Assembly: GCF_005862235.1 (NCBI RefSeq) | Contig: NZ_VCEK01000003.1 | Coordinates: forward strand, 511,641-575,640 | Direction: 5' to 3' | Length of the DNA stretch: 64,000 nucleotides | Source: Saccharomonospora piscinae | Lineage (GTDB): Bacteria; Actinomycetota; Actinomycetes; Mycobacteriales; Pseudonocardiaceae | Shown: piece after piece, positions 37,457 to 45,452 of the stretch | Position numbering within the stretch: the stretch's first letter is position 1 | Layout of the letters: each line of letters starts with the position of its first letter | Position numbers and translations under genes: made by a program | Notes under the pieces: model-generated | Database searches by the model: none | What the model was told of the DNA's origin: nothing | The model's input: the letters and a program-made list of their open reading frames with translations, nothing else

Positions 37457-37762
37457 CTAGCCCGACAGGTCCGCGGCCATGTCGGTCATGTCCACGTCCC
37501 TCGCACGGAACAGTGCCGTGGTGACGGCGAATCCGGCGGCCATCTCGATGGCCATCGCGGTCACCGCGAGCACCACGACCACCTGGCCGTCGGGACGGTC
37601 CGGGGAGGTGAAGTACCAGAACCCGGCAGCACCGACGATCACCGCGTTGACCATCAGCTCCAGGCCCATCATGATCATGACGATGGACTGCTGCGACAGC
37701 GCGCCGTAGAGCCCGACGCTGTACAGCGCCGCGGCCAGGAGCAGGTAGCCCTCCAGGCTCAC
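37457..37762 (-). CDS. nuoK: NuoK-like subunit of a partial Complex I operon
   Basis: The 101-residue, three-helix protein carries both intramembrane glutamates of NuoK: one in IMMGLELMVNAVIV and one in AVTAMAIEMAAGFAV. Its GTG start overlaps the nuoJ stop (GTGA). Conservation of these glutamates supports a working ion path through the membrane arm. Confidence 0.92.
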   Translation of the reverse strand: MSLEGYLLLAAALYSVGLYGALSQQSIVMIMMGLELMVNAVIVGAAGFWYFTSPDRPDGQVVVVLAVTAMAIEMAAGFAVTTALFRARDVDMTDMAADLSG

Positions 37763-38334
37763 CGACCGACACCGCCTCGCACCGGGTCGTCCGGCCGCGT
37801 GCGATCGAGCCGGTCGCCGAAGCGGTCGTAGCGCCCGCGATGGGTCGACAGCACGACGGTCGCCACGATCGTGGCGAACAGCGCCAGCCCGAGCACGATC
37901 ATCACGAGCATCTTCGGTCCCATGAGCGCCTCCGCGAGCGACCTCGTCGGGTCCGGGGGCGGCTGTTCGGTGGACGCGGGCCAGTCGATCAGAAAGATGC
38001 CGGTCGCGAGTACGGCGAAGGTTCCGGTCGCGATCGCCAGGGACGCCTTCCGGTTGTGCACCATGGTCATCGGCTGCAACCCGGCCGGGTTCATCATGTA
38101 CATGATCATGAAGACCACCATGATGAGCATCTCCATGGTCATCATGAGGATGACGAGCACACCCAGGTAGGCCAGCTCCACCAGCAACAGCGTCAGGCCG
38201 GCGAAGACGAACGACGCCAGCAGTGAGAACGTCGCTCTGGCCATGGAGTCCACCCGGAACACCAGCATCGCCGTCGCGACGGCACCCGTGGCGCACGCCC
38301 AGAACGCCACCTCGGCCTGCACGGGCGTCAGCAC
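37759..38334 (-). CDS. nuoJ: NuoJ-like subunit of a partial Complex I operon
   Basis: The 191-residue protein has five hydrophobic segments; the third is methionine-rich (VILMMTMEMLIMVVFMIMYM). Position and size identify it as NuoJ, though the usual VQVLVYVGAI stretch is replaced by VELAYLGVLVI. The GTG start is one base beyond the nuoH stop. NuoJ normally couples the quinone site to the antiporter subunits. Confidence 0.82.
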   Translation of the reverse strand: MLTPVQAEVAFWACATGAVATAMLVFRVDSMARATFSLLASFVFAGLTLLLVELAYLGVLVILMMTMEMLIMVVFMIMYMMNPAGLQPMTMVHNRKASLAIATGTFAVLATGIFLIDWPASTEQPPPDPTRSLAEALMGPKMLVMIVLGLALFATIVATVVLSTHRGRYDRFGDRLDRTRPDDPVRGGVGR

Positions 38335-38335
38335 C

Positions 38336-39259
38336 TCAGATCACCACGATCGCCACGACCAGCGCCTGCACCAGCGTCAGCGGGATGAGCAGAATCCAGG
38401 AGACCTCCGCGAACCGTTCCATGCGGATCGTCGGCACTCGCCGCCCGATGCCGACCAGCACCGCCAGCACCAGCACCGTCTTCACGACAGACCACAGCCA
38501 GGGCGGCAACAGCGGTCCGAGGCCACCGCCGAGGAACAGGGCCACCGACATCGCCGCCCCGGACACCAGCAGCAGCCAGCGGCCCGCGACGAAGATCAGC
38601 CGGTCCACACCCGACAGTTCCGCGAGCGCACCGCCCGCGATGTCGCGACCCACGGTCTGCGCGAACGGACCGAAGAACGCCATCGCCAGCACCGTGGCCA
38701 GGAACACGACGAACGCGACCGGCATCCAGACCACGAACCACAGGTCCCGCTGCGCGGCGACGATGTCGGCCACCCGCAGCGAGCCCGCCCCGATCGCCGC
38801 GGTGGTCAGGACGAACATGTGCGGGAGTTCGTAGGCGAGTCCCTGGGCGAGGAAGCGGTAGCCGCCCACCAGCCCGAACGCGGAGTCGGCTCCCCAGCCG
38901 GCCAGCCACACCGCCGCCCACGCCGCGATCTCCATAGCGTTGAACCACACGACGCCCACGGACAGATCGGCCACGGACCGATGGCCCAGCGGGGTGACCA
39001 GCGACGCCAGCACCGCGGTCACCAGCAGCACCAGGCCTCCGCCCCGCCAGAGCAGACTGTCGGCGGCGGGCGTGCGCCGCCGCTGCTGCACGAGCAGGCC
39101 CGCGACCGCGCGTGCCGGAGCGGTCGCCGCGCGGACGCCACCGGCCGCCCCCGCCGCCCGCGCCGCGAGGGCGGTGTCGAGCACGGCGGTGCCGAACGCG
39201 AACGCCGCCAGTACCAGCGGGAGCAGGAGCGCGCCCGGCCAGCCGACCGCCTCAACCAT
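38336..39259 (-). CDS. nuoH: NuoH-like subunit lacking the acidic quinone loop
   Basis: The 307-residue, about eight-helix protein is recognisable as NuoH from FLAQGLAYELPHMFVLTTAA, GSLRVADIVAAQRDLWFVVW and LPPWLWSVVKTVLVLAVLVG. The most conserved NuoH loop, normally AETNRAPFDLPEAESELVAG, is replaced by AFFGPFAQTVGRDIAGG, so almost all acidic residues at the quinone entrance and E-channel are gone. This argues against ordinary quinone chemistry. The ATG at 39259 overlaps the upstream gene by eight bases. Confidence 0.82.
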   Translation of the reverse strand: MVEAVGWPGALLLPLVLAAFAFGTAVLDTALAARAAGAAGGVRAATAPARAVAGLLVQQRRRTPAADSLLWRGGGLVLLVTAVLASLVTPLGHRSVADLSVGVVWFNAMEIAAWAAVWLAGWGADSAFGLVGGYRFLAQGLAYELPHMFVLTTAAIGAGSLRVADIVAAQRDLWFVVWMPVAFVVFLATVLAMAFFGPFAQTVGRDIAGGALAELSGVDRLIFVAGRWLLLVSGAAMSVALFLGGGLGPLLPPWLWSVVKTVLVLAVLVGIGRRVPTIRMERFAEVSWILLIPLTLVQALVVAIVVI

Positions 39260-40292
39260 GCGGCGCCTCGCGCCGCGCGAGCGTGTCCAGGTCGGGGTCG
39301 AGACTCGCCACGAGAATCCGTGCGCAGGCGAGTTCGTTGCCGTCGAGGAGCGTGGGCAGGGCCTCCAGCGCCCATCGCGTCTCCGGCGCTCTGTCCAGCC
39401 CGGCAGCGGAGCCGGGCCGATCGAACGTGCGCACGGCCGAGTCGAGCCACGAACCGAGGCGGTCCCATGCGTCTCCACCCAGCTCCGGAGGTGTGGACGG
39501 GACCGGCGGCGTGCGACCGACGCCCGCCAGCGACCAGCGAAGCGTGCGGGAGCGGCGCACCCGCCCGGCCCACCGGGCCAGGGCTGTCGCCGTGCGCGCC
39601 CGCCGGTCGCCGCGCAAAACGTCGCTGCGCAGGACGTCGTCGCGCAGGCGGCGAGCGGTGGCCGAGGCGTCGGGCCAGCCCACGACGGACAGCAGCCGGG
39701 CGCAGGAGTCGAGCCTGCGTGCGACGAATCCGGTGGGCGAATCCCAGGGCGATACCTGCCGGGCATGGCCCAAGCCGGTGGTCGTGACCGTGGCGTCCTG
39801 GATGACATCGCCCTGCAACGCCGTCCGGACGACCAGACCAGCGGGCCAGTCCGGCAGCACGGGGCCGAGCGGGACATGGAGCCGGTCGAGCATGAGGCCG
39901 TCGCGGTCCCGCGCGCGGTCGGCCATCGGCGGCTCCGCCCCGCGCCGGTCGTGGTGGGGGTGCGCTGCCCTCGGCCGACGCTGCCGGTCGGGATCCCCCA
40001 GCGCGTCCGCTGCCGCCGCAAGGCGAGCCGGTGCCGCCGACGCGGAGTCGATGTCGGCACGGGCGCACGGGCGTGGAAACAGGCTCCACACCTGCTCGAC
40101 GGCGGGCCGCAGGTCGTCACTCACCGGGCCCGCGACGACCAGGATGTTGCCCTCCGCCGGACTGGCCGCAGGCTGCCAGCCGCGCTCGCGGACGACGCGT
40201 TCGACGGCGACGCGCGCGCCGGTCCCACCCGGCGTGGCGACCACGAAGGGACGAGGCGGGGTGAGCCGCAGCAGCCAGGCGGTCAGGTCCAC
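39252..40292 (-). CDS. Degenerate NuoB/NuoD-like fusion protein
   Basis: This 346-residue protein occupies the place of nuoB-nuoC-nuoD. Residues about 45-80 (GNILVVAGPVSDDLRPAVEQ, then FPRPCA) resemble the NuoB segment that precedes an N2 cluster ligand. Residues about 140-175 (DRLHVPLGPVLPDWPAGLVV, then QGDVIQDA) resemble the NuoD start HxMGPQHPxxHG. Only three cysteines occur in the whole protein and the NuoB CC pair is missing, so no N2 iron-sulfur cluster is expected. It has no membrane helix. GTG at 40292 lies inside the end of nuoA. The homology is my reading of short motifs and is moderate. Confidence 0.6.
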   Translation of the reverse strand: MDLTAWLLRLTPPRPFVVATPGGTGARVAVERVVRERGWQPAASPAEGNILVVAGPVSDDLRPAVEQVWSLFPRPCARADIDSASAAPARLAAAADALGDPDRQRRPRAAHPHHDRRGAEPPMADRARDRDGLMLDRLHVPLGPVLPDWPAGLVVRTALQGDVIQDATVTTTGLGHARQVSPWDSPTGFVARRLDSCARLLSVVGWPDASATARRLRDDVLRSDVLRGDRRARTATALARWAGRVRRSRTLRWSLAGVGRTPPVPSTPPELGGDAWDRLGSWLDSAVRTFDRPGSAAGLDRAPETRWALEALPTLLDGNELACARILVASLDPDLDTLARREAPHG

Positions 40293-40642
40293 CGCAGCGC
40301 CCCCTCCCGCCAGGCGTAGACCACGCCCGCCACGAGGATCCCGAGGAAGACGAACATCTCGACGACGGCAGGCGTGCCCAGCTCGGCGACGACCAGTGTC
40401 CACGGGTACATGAACACCATTTCCATGTCGAACACCAGGAAGATCATCGCGATCGGGTACCAGCGGACGTGGTAACGCGAGACCGCGTGCTCTGCCGGTG
40501 CGTGGCCGGACAGGAACGGAGGTGTCCCGGTCGCGGTGTCGCCGAGGCGCACGGCGAAGGCCATGCCGTACAGCCCGGCAGCGACGAGCAGCATGAGGAC
40601 GAGCAGCACCAGCGCGCCACCGACGTTCACCGTGGACCACAC
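40283..40642 (-). CDS. nuoA: NuoA-like subunit, first gene of the partial Complex I operon
   Basis: The 119-residue, three-helix protein has the NuoA hallmark: PFLSGHAPAEHAVSRYHVRW followed by YPIAMIFLVFDMEMVFMYPW. The GTG at 40642 is preceded closely by GGCGGAGG. Ten bases of its end overlap the fusion gene. It is the 5' gene of an eight-gene unit read toward lower coordinates; its promoter should lie in the 400-base region upstream. Confidence 0.9.
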   Translation of the reverse strand: MWSTVNVGGALVLLVLMLLVAAGLYGMAFAVRLGDTATGTPPFLSGHAPAEHAVSRYHVRWYPIAMIFLVFDMEMVFMYPWTLVVAELGTPAVVEMFVFLGILVAGVVYAWREGALRWT

Positions 40643-41055
40643 CTCCGCCCGCCTCGTGGTGAGCTCTCGCGAGCCGGCGTCGCGCAGGATTCCTCGCTGA
40701 CCGTCCGTGCAAACGTCGTCACCGGATGGTGTGGGTCCGCGAAGCCTGGCAGCCGGGGCGGGGACGCTCAGCGCGCGGCCGGGTCACGCAGGCGTGTGTC
40801 CGCAGACTGTGTAGCCGTGTCCGCAGCTCCCGTCGTCCGGTAGCGCGGCCGTAGCCGCTCTCGCTCCCCGGGCCGGGCGGGCGCAAAGCCATACTGGCTG
40901 GTCGTGACGACCGCGCCAGCGTTTCCTCGGCCTGTCTCCCTGCGGTAGCGCCGTGAATCTCGCCCCTGATTCCTCCGTCGTGAACTCACTACTGTTCGCC
41001 GCGTGTTGCCCGTTTCGGTGCATCGGGGTGGCGCCGGCGAGAGTGAGGAGAAGAC
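40643..41055. other. Divergent intergenic region with repeat copy C
   Basis: No gene is apparent between nuoA and the secreted-protein gene. The region holds one and a half 21-bp repeat units near 40796-40830. I could not find convincing -35/-10 boxes for either gene. GTGAGGAG before 41056 is the ribosome site of the plus-strand gene. Confidence 0.4.
40796..40830. repeat. 21-bp repeat element, copy C (short)
   Basis: One full forward unit (40796-40816: GTGTCCGCAGAC plus TGTGTAGCC) is followed by the start of a second (GTGTCCGCAGC from 40817). It has no reverse arm, unlike copies A and E. Confidence 0.8.
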
Positions 41056-41508
41056 GTGGGACTACGCAAAGTACGACGTCTGACGGGGTTGGCCGGAGCG
41101 ACGGTGGCCGCGGCGGCGCTCACAGTGGCGGCACCGGGAACGGCGGCGGCCGACGGTGCCTATGGGTACGAAGTGGACTACGGGACGTCGGTCTCCACCC
41201 CCGGTAACGCGCTCTGCACGTTCAACGCGACGGTGCAGGTGTGCTTCCAGCCGTACGGCGACAAGATTTACCTCAAGGACAAGTTGGCGGACGGACGTTC
41301 CGCGGTGGCGGTGTGGGAGAACCAGATCGTCTCCGGGAACCTGTATCGCCACGGCGAATGCCGCAACACGCGCGGTGCGGGCACGTGGGTGGTCTGCAAC
41401 AAGAACTACTACGAGGGCAGCATCTTGCTGATCAAGGCGGGGACACGCGACCTGTCCGGTGATGGAAGTTACTCCGCCGAGATTCCCACGTACTCCGAGA
41501 TCGCGTGA
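41056..41508 (+). CDS. Secreted four-cysteine protein, unknown function
   Basis: This 150-residue protein has a clear signal peptide: positive RKVRR, a hydrophobic Ala-rich core, and cleavage near TAAADG at about residue 33. The mature part has four cysteines (ALCTF, VQVCF, GECR, VVCNK), enough for two disulfides, and several aromatic residues. I recognise no domain. A small beta-rich extracellular protein, perhaps an inhibitor or binding protein, is possible but unproven. The ribosome site is GTGAGGAG and the start is GTG. Confidence 0.75.
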   Translation: MGLRKVRRLTGLAGATVAAAALTVAAPGTAAADGAYGYEVDYGTSVSTPGNALCTFNATVQVCFQPYGDKIYLKDKLADGRSAVAVWENQIVSGNLYRHGECRNTRGAGTWVVCNKNYYEGSILLIKAGTRDLSGDGSYSAEIPTYSEIA

Positions 41509-41573
41509 GCGACCGGCGTCGCGGAACCGCAGGACGCCGCCGGGCGCGCTCGACGCGCCTCGGCGGTGTCGCT

Positions 41574-41621
41574 GGACACGGCTACGCAGGCTGCGGACAC
41601 GGCTACGCAGGCTGCGGACAC
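41574..41621. repeat. 21-bp repeat element, copy D (reverse tandem)
   Basis: Two identical reverse-orientation units (GGCTACGCAGG plus CTGCGGACAC) at 41580-41600 and 41601-41621 follow a partial unit end GGACAC. The copy lies between two convergent genes and ends five bases before the acyl-CoA dehydrogenase stop. Confidence 0.9.
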
Positions 41622-41625
41622 GGTG

Positions 41626-42831
41626 CTACTTCAGGTCCTTGCTCGTTTTGCCCAGCAGTTTCCTCGCCACGATCAACTGCTGGATCTGTTGCGTGCCTTC
41701 GAAGATGTCCAGGATCTTCGCGTCCCGGGCCCACTTCTCCAGCAGGGAGTCCTCCGTGTAGCCGAGCGTGCCCGCGAGCTCGACGCACCGGAGCGTGACG
41801 TCCACGACGGTGCGGCCCGCCTTGGCCTTCGCCATCGACGCTTCCAGCGAGTTCGGCTTGCGGTTGTCCGCCATCCACGCCGACTCCAGGGTCAGCAGGT
41901 AGGCGGCCTCGTAGTCGGCTTCGAGGCGCAGGAACGTGGCCGCGGCGGCGTGCTGGGCGTTGACGGGCTTGTCGTAGTCGACCTCGACACCCGCCTCGGC
42001 GAGCAGGCCGCGCGTTTCCTCCAGCGCCGCCCGCGCGACGCCGATGGCCATGGCGGCCACCAGCGGGCGGGTGTTGTCGAAGGTCTGCATGACCCCGGCG
42101 AAACCCTTCTTGGTGTCGATGTCCGGGGTACCGAGCAGGTTCTGGGCGGGCACGCGGCAGTTGTCGAACCGCAGCACGGCCGTGTCGGAGGCGCGGATGC
42201 CGAGCTTGTGCTCCAGCCGCACCACCTCGAAGCCCGGAGTGCCCTTCTCGACGACGAACGACTTGATGGCGGCGCGGCCCTGGGTCCGGTCGAGTGTGGC
42301 CCACACGACGACGGCGTCGGCGCGTTCACCGGAGGTCACGAAGATTTTCTCGCCGTTGAGGACGTAGTCGTCGCCGTCCTTGGTGGCGGTGGTGGTGATG
42401 GCCGCCGAGTCGGACCCGCAGTCGGGTTCCGTGATGGCCATGGCGGCCCACAGCTTGCCGAAGCGCGCGAGTTGCTCGTCGTTGGCCACCGACGCGATGG
42501 CGGCGTTGCCGAGTCCCTGCCTGGGCATGGACAGCAGCAGCGCCACGTCGCCCCAGCAGAGTTCGATGGTGCCGAGGACGGTGAGCAGGTTGCCGCCGTT
42601 GCGGTTGCCGCCCTTGTCGTCGTCACCCCGCCGCACCCCCGCCGCGCCCGCGCCGCCCTCGCCGGAGGTGTTGAGCCCGTCGAGCAGCGCCGCGAGCATG
42701 TCGAGTTCGCTGGGGTAGGCGTGTTCGGCGCGGTCGTACTTGCGCGAGATGGGCCGGAACACCTCGGTGGCGGCCTGCCGGGCCTGGTTGACGAGGGCCT
42801 TGGCCTTCTTCGGGACCTCAAGGTTGATCAT
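41626..42831 (-). CDS. Acyl-CoA dehydrogenase, second of a pair
   Basis: The 401-residue flavoprotein shows AAMAITEPDCGSDSAAITTT, VLNGEKIFVTSGERAD and the C-terminal KILDIFEGTQQIQQLIVAR, with the glutamate position usual for medium/long-chain enzymes. Its ATG overlaps the stop of the other dehydrogenase (ATGA). Adjacent acyl-CoA dehydrogenase pairs in actinobacteria can form heteromeric enzymes. With fadA-fadB nearby it should catalyse the first step of beta-oxidation of some acyl-CoA; chain length is unknown. Confidence 0.9.
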   Translation of the reverse strand: MINLEVPKKAKALVNQARQAATEVFRPISRKYDRAEHAYPSELDMLAALLDGLNTSGEGGAGAAGVRRGDDDKGGNRNGGNLLTVLGTIELCWGDVALLLSMPRQGLGNAAIASVANDEQLARFGKLWAAMAITEPDCGSDSAAITTTATKDGDDYVLNGEKIFVTSGERADAVVVWATLDRTQGRAAIKSFVVEKGTPGFEVVRLEHKLGIRASDTAVLRFDNCRVPAQNLLGTPDIDTKKGFAGVMQTFDNTRPLVAAMAIGVARAALEETRGLLAEAGVEVDYDKPVNAQHAAAATFLRLEADYEAAYLLTLESAWMADNRKPNSLEASMAKAKAGRTVVDVTLRCVELAGTLGYTEDSLLEKWARDAKILDIFEGTQQIQQLIVARKLLGKTSKDLK

Positions 42832-44156
42832 GCGCTGACGACCCCTTCCATGACGCCCACCGCGCGCAGGTCGCGGTACCAGCGTTCCACCGGGTGTTCC
42901 TTGACGAAGCCGTGCCCGCCGAGCAACTGCACCCCGGCACTGCCGATCTCCATGCCGCGTTCGGCGGCGGCCGCGCGGGCGAGGGCGACCTCCCTGGCGT
43001 GCGGCCTGCCCTGCTCGGCCCGCGACGCCGCGCGCAGGGTCAGCAGCCGCAGCCCTTCCAGCTCGATGCCGATGTCGGCGACGGTGAACGCCACGCCCTG
43101 CCGGTGGCTGACGGGCTCGCCGAACGCCTCCCGCTCGTTGACGTACGGGATCACGTAGTCGAGGACGGCTTTCGCGGTGCCGCACGCGAGCGCAGCCCAG
43201 CCCAGCCGAGACGAGCGCACCACGTCGGCGAGGACGTCCCGCTTCGCCCCGCCGAGCAGCGCGCTCGCGGGCAGCGACACGTTGTCGAGCACCAGCGTGC
43301 CCGTCGCCGCGCCCCGCAGCCCCATCGCCGGTTCGGCCTCCACCGACACGCCGCGGGTGGCGGACTCGACGACGAACAGTGCGGGTCCGCGCCCTTCCAG
43401 AGTCGCCGACACGACGAACAGTTCGGCCTGCGCCGCCCTCGGCACGAGGTGTTTCACGCCGTCGAGCCGGTAGCCGTGCGGGGTGCGGCGCGCGGTCGCC
43501 CTCGGGGCGAACACGTCGAACAGCGGCGCGCGCTCCTGCAGCGCCAGCGCCGCCGCCGGCACGTCCTCGCCCGTGAACGCGGGCAGGTAGGTGGCCTGCT
43601 GGTGCGCGTCGCCGTGCCGGACGAGCACGTTGCTCACGGCCGAGGGCGCGAGCACGGCCACGGCAAGGCCCAGATCGCCCTGTGCGAGCGCCTCCGCGAC
43701 GAGGACGTTCGTCACCGTCGAGCGTTCCGCGCCGACGCCGCCGACCTCCTCGGGAATGCCCACCGCGGTCAGGCCGAGTTCGGCGGCCCGGCCCAGCAGT
43801 CCGTCCGGCGGTGTCGCGGTCGCGTCGGCCTCGGCGGCGGCGGGCCGGAGCTGCTCGGCGGCGAACTCGGTCACCGTGTCGACGATCATCTGCTGCTCGT
43901 CGTCCGGCGTGAGGTCGAACAGGTCGCCCGCCGGCGCGGGGGACAGTCGCGCGGGCTTGCCGAGCCGGGTGGTCGCCGCGAACGTGCGTCCCGCGGCGCC
44001 CGCGGCGGCGAAGCCACGCCGCGTGGCGGTGGCGACGACCTGCTCCACGGGTTTGCGCAGTCCGGTGCGGTCGAGCAGCGTGCTTCCGGCGAGGCGGTTC
44101 AGCGCCGCGAGGCCGAAGCCCATCGCGTCGCGGCGTGTCGCTTTGTGTCGGGCCAC
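42828..44156 (-). CDS. Acyl-CoA dehydrogenase, first of a pair, C-terminally short
   Basis: The 442-residue protein has a 75-residue basic N-terminal extension before the dehydrogenase fold (starting TPDDEQQMIVDTVTEFAAEQ). It retains FGEPVSHRQGVAFTVADIGI and LLGGHGFVKEHPVERWYRDL but stops just after MEGVVSA, losing the usual EGT-x-x-IQ tail. The FAD loop normally TEPxxGSD is changed to LQERAPLFD. It may therefore be a partner subunit with altered or no independent activity. It starts GTG at 44156 and is coupled to the next gene. Confidence 0.85.
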   Translation of the reverse strand: MARHKATRRDAMGFGLAALNRLAGSTLLDRTGLRKPVEQVVATATRRGFAAAGAAGRTFAATTRLGKPARLSPAPAGDLFDLTPDDEQQMIVDTVTEFAAEQLRPAAAEADATATPPDGLLGRAAELGLTAVGIPEEVGGVGAERSTVTNVLVAEALAQGDLGLAVAVLAPSAVSNVLVRHGDAHQQATYLPAFTGEDVPAAALALQERAPLFDVFAPRATARRTPHGYRLDGVKHLVPRAAQAELFVVSATLEGRGPALFVVESATRGVSVEAEPAMGLRGAATGTLVLDNVSLPASALLGGAKRDVLADVVRSSRLGWAALACGTAKAVLDYVIPYVNEREAFGEPVSHRQGVAFTVADIGIELEGLRLLTLRAASRAEQGRPHAREVALARAAAAERGMEIGSAGVQLLGGHGFVKEHPVERWYRDLRAVGVMEGVVSA

Positions 44157-44172
44157 AGCGTTCCCTCCGTCT

Positions 44173-44190
44173 ACCTACTCGTGAGTAGGT
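44173..44190. promoter_or_regulatory. Perfect palindrome before the acyl-CoA dehydrogenase pair
   Basis: ACCTACTC and GAGTAGGT form a perfect inverted repeat around a GT centre, 17 bases upstream of the first dehydrogenase start. It lies between the tandem TetR gene and the dehydrogenases, all on the minus strand, and is the likely operator of that regulator or of another fatty-acid-responsive one. Confidence 0.6.
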
Positions 44191-44226
44191 TAGTCGGTGT
44201 GGTCCCCCTCGCGCCAGTAGGGTCGA

Positions 44227-45429
44227 TCAGGTCACGTCGAGCACCGCGTGCAGCAGCGCCGTCAGCTCGGCACCGAAATGGGGCCGGGACGCCACCCTTC
44301 GCGTGCGGGTGAGGTCGTTCGCGATGGTCAGCGCCGCGTGGGCGGTGATCCGGGCCTCGCGCGGCTCCAGCTCCGGGTGGACGGCCGTCAGCAGCCGCAC
44401 CCACTGCGCCACGTAGTCACGCTGGATGCGCAGCAGTTCGGGGCGGTCCCGCTCGTCGATGTGGACGTGGTCCACCGAGAACGCCACCAGTAGCTCCGGC
44501 GGGCCGGTCAGAGTGCGCACGTAGGAGTCGGCGAGCCTGCGCAGCGCCTCCCGCTCGTCCGGCGGGCCGCTCGCCCGCAGCGCGTGCTCGGCCGCGAGCG
44601 CGAGGCGGTCGCCCGCCCTGCGGCCGATGGCGGCAAGCAGGCTGGCCTTGCTGGGGAAGTGCCGGTAGACGCTGGGGCCCGCGATGCCGGCGGCCTTGCC
44701 GATGTCCTCCATGCTGACGTCGGTGAAGCCGCGTGCCCGGAACAGTTCGGCCGCGGCCGTGAGCACCTGCTCGCGGCGTGACGGACTGCCCAGTGCCAGT
44801 GCGGGCGGCGCCCCGGCCGCGTTGGCAGTGTTGTCGTCGGGTCGGGGCAGGTTGGCGTGCAGCACCCGCAGCGCCAGTGATGTGAGCAGTTCGGTGAACC
44901 GGCGTTTGGCGAGAGTGGCGCGATGCACGGACACACTGCCGAACACCGAGAGTGTCGCCCAGCACAGCAGCTCCGCGTCGGCGTGCGACAGTTCGGGCCG
45001 CTTGCGGCGCAGCACCTCGCTCCACGTCGTGAGCATGGCGGTGGAGCGGCGGCGGATCTCGTGCTGGCTCTCGGTGTCGAGGTGCCTGCCCTCCCAGCGC
45101 CACAGCGCCGCCACCTCCCGCCGTTCCACCGAGCGGGTGGCGAGGCCGGTGAGCAGGGCCCTGACCTCTTCCGGTGTCGTCGTCCGGTCGAGTGCGGTCT
45201 CGGTGGTCGCGGCCATGTCGTCCAGGCCGCTGAGCAGGACGTGCGCGAGGATCGCCCGCTTGTCGGTGAAGTGCCGGTACAGGGCCGGGCCCGTGACACC
45301 CGCCGCGGCGGCGATGTCGTTGACGCTCACCCCGTGGTAGCCGCGTTCGCGGAACAGCTCGGAGGCGATGGCCGCGAGCTGGTGCCTGCGGTCGCGGGGG
45401 CGCCGGGTCCTGCCGTTCGTCTCGTCCAT
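44227..45429 (-). CDS. Tandem-domain TetR regulator (two HTH repeats)
   Basis: At 400 residues this protein is twice the normal TetR size. The first HTH is near residues 15-70 (LAAIASELFRERGYHGVSVN, then GVTGPALYRHFTDKRAIL). The second is near 215-270 (VLTAAAELFRARGFTDVSME, then GIAGPSVYRHFPSKASLL). Each is followed by its own helical ligand domain. One chain could thus mimic a TetR dimer and bind non-identical half-sites. Neighbours (paired acyl-CoA dehydrogenases downstream, fadA-fadB divergent) suggest control of beta-oxidation. The ATG at 45429 is preferred to an upstream start. Confidence 0.85.
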   Translation of the reverse strand: MDETNGRTRRPRDRRHQLAAIASELFRERGYHGVSVNDIAAAAGVTGPALYRHFTDKRAILAHVLLSGLDDMAATTETALDRTTTPEEVRALLTGLATRSVERREVAALWRWEGRHLDTESQHEIRRRSTAMLTTWSEVLRRKRPELSHADAELLCWATLSVFGSVSVHRATLAKRRFTELLTSLALRVLHANLPRPDDNTANAAGAPPALALGSPSRREQVLTAAAELFRARGFTDVSMEDIGKAAGIAGPSVYRHFPSKASLLAAIGRRAGDRLALAAEHALRASGPPDEREALRRLADSYVRTLTGPPELLVAFSVDHVHIDERDRPELLRIQRDYVAQWVRLLTAVHPELEPREARITAHAALTIANDLTRTRRVASRPHFGAELTALLHAVLDVT

Positions 45430-45452
45430 AACGTGAGCACACTCTAGCGCTT

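Noticed and set aside
36282-40120. Long upstream extensions of the nuoM, nuoL and nuoH frames
   Set aside because: These parts overlap neighbouring nuo genes in other phases and lack conserved sequence; the internal starts with short overlaps fit the subunit lengths.
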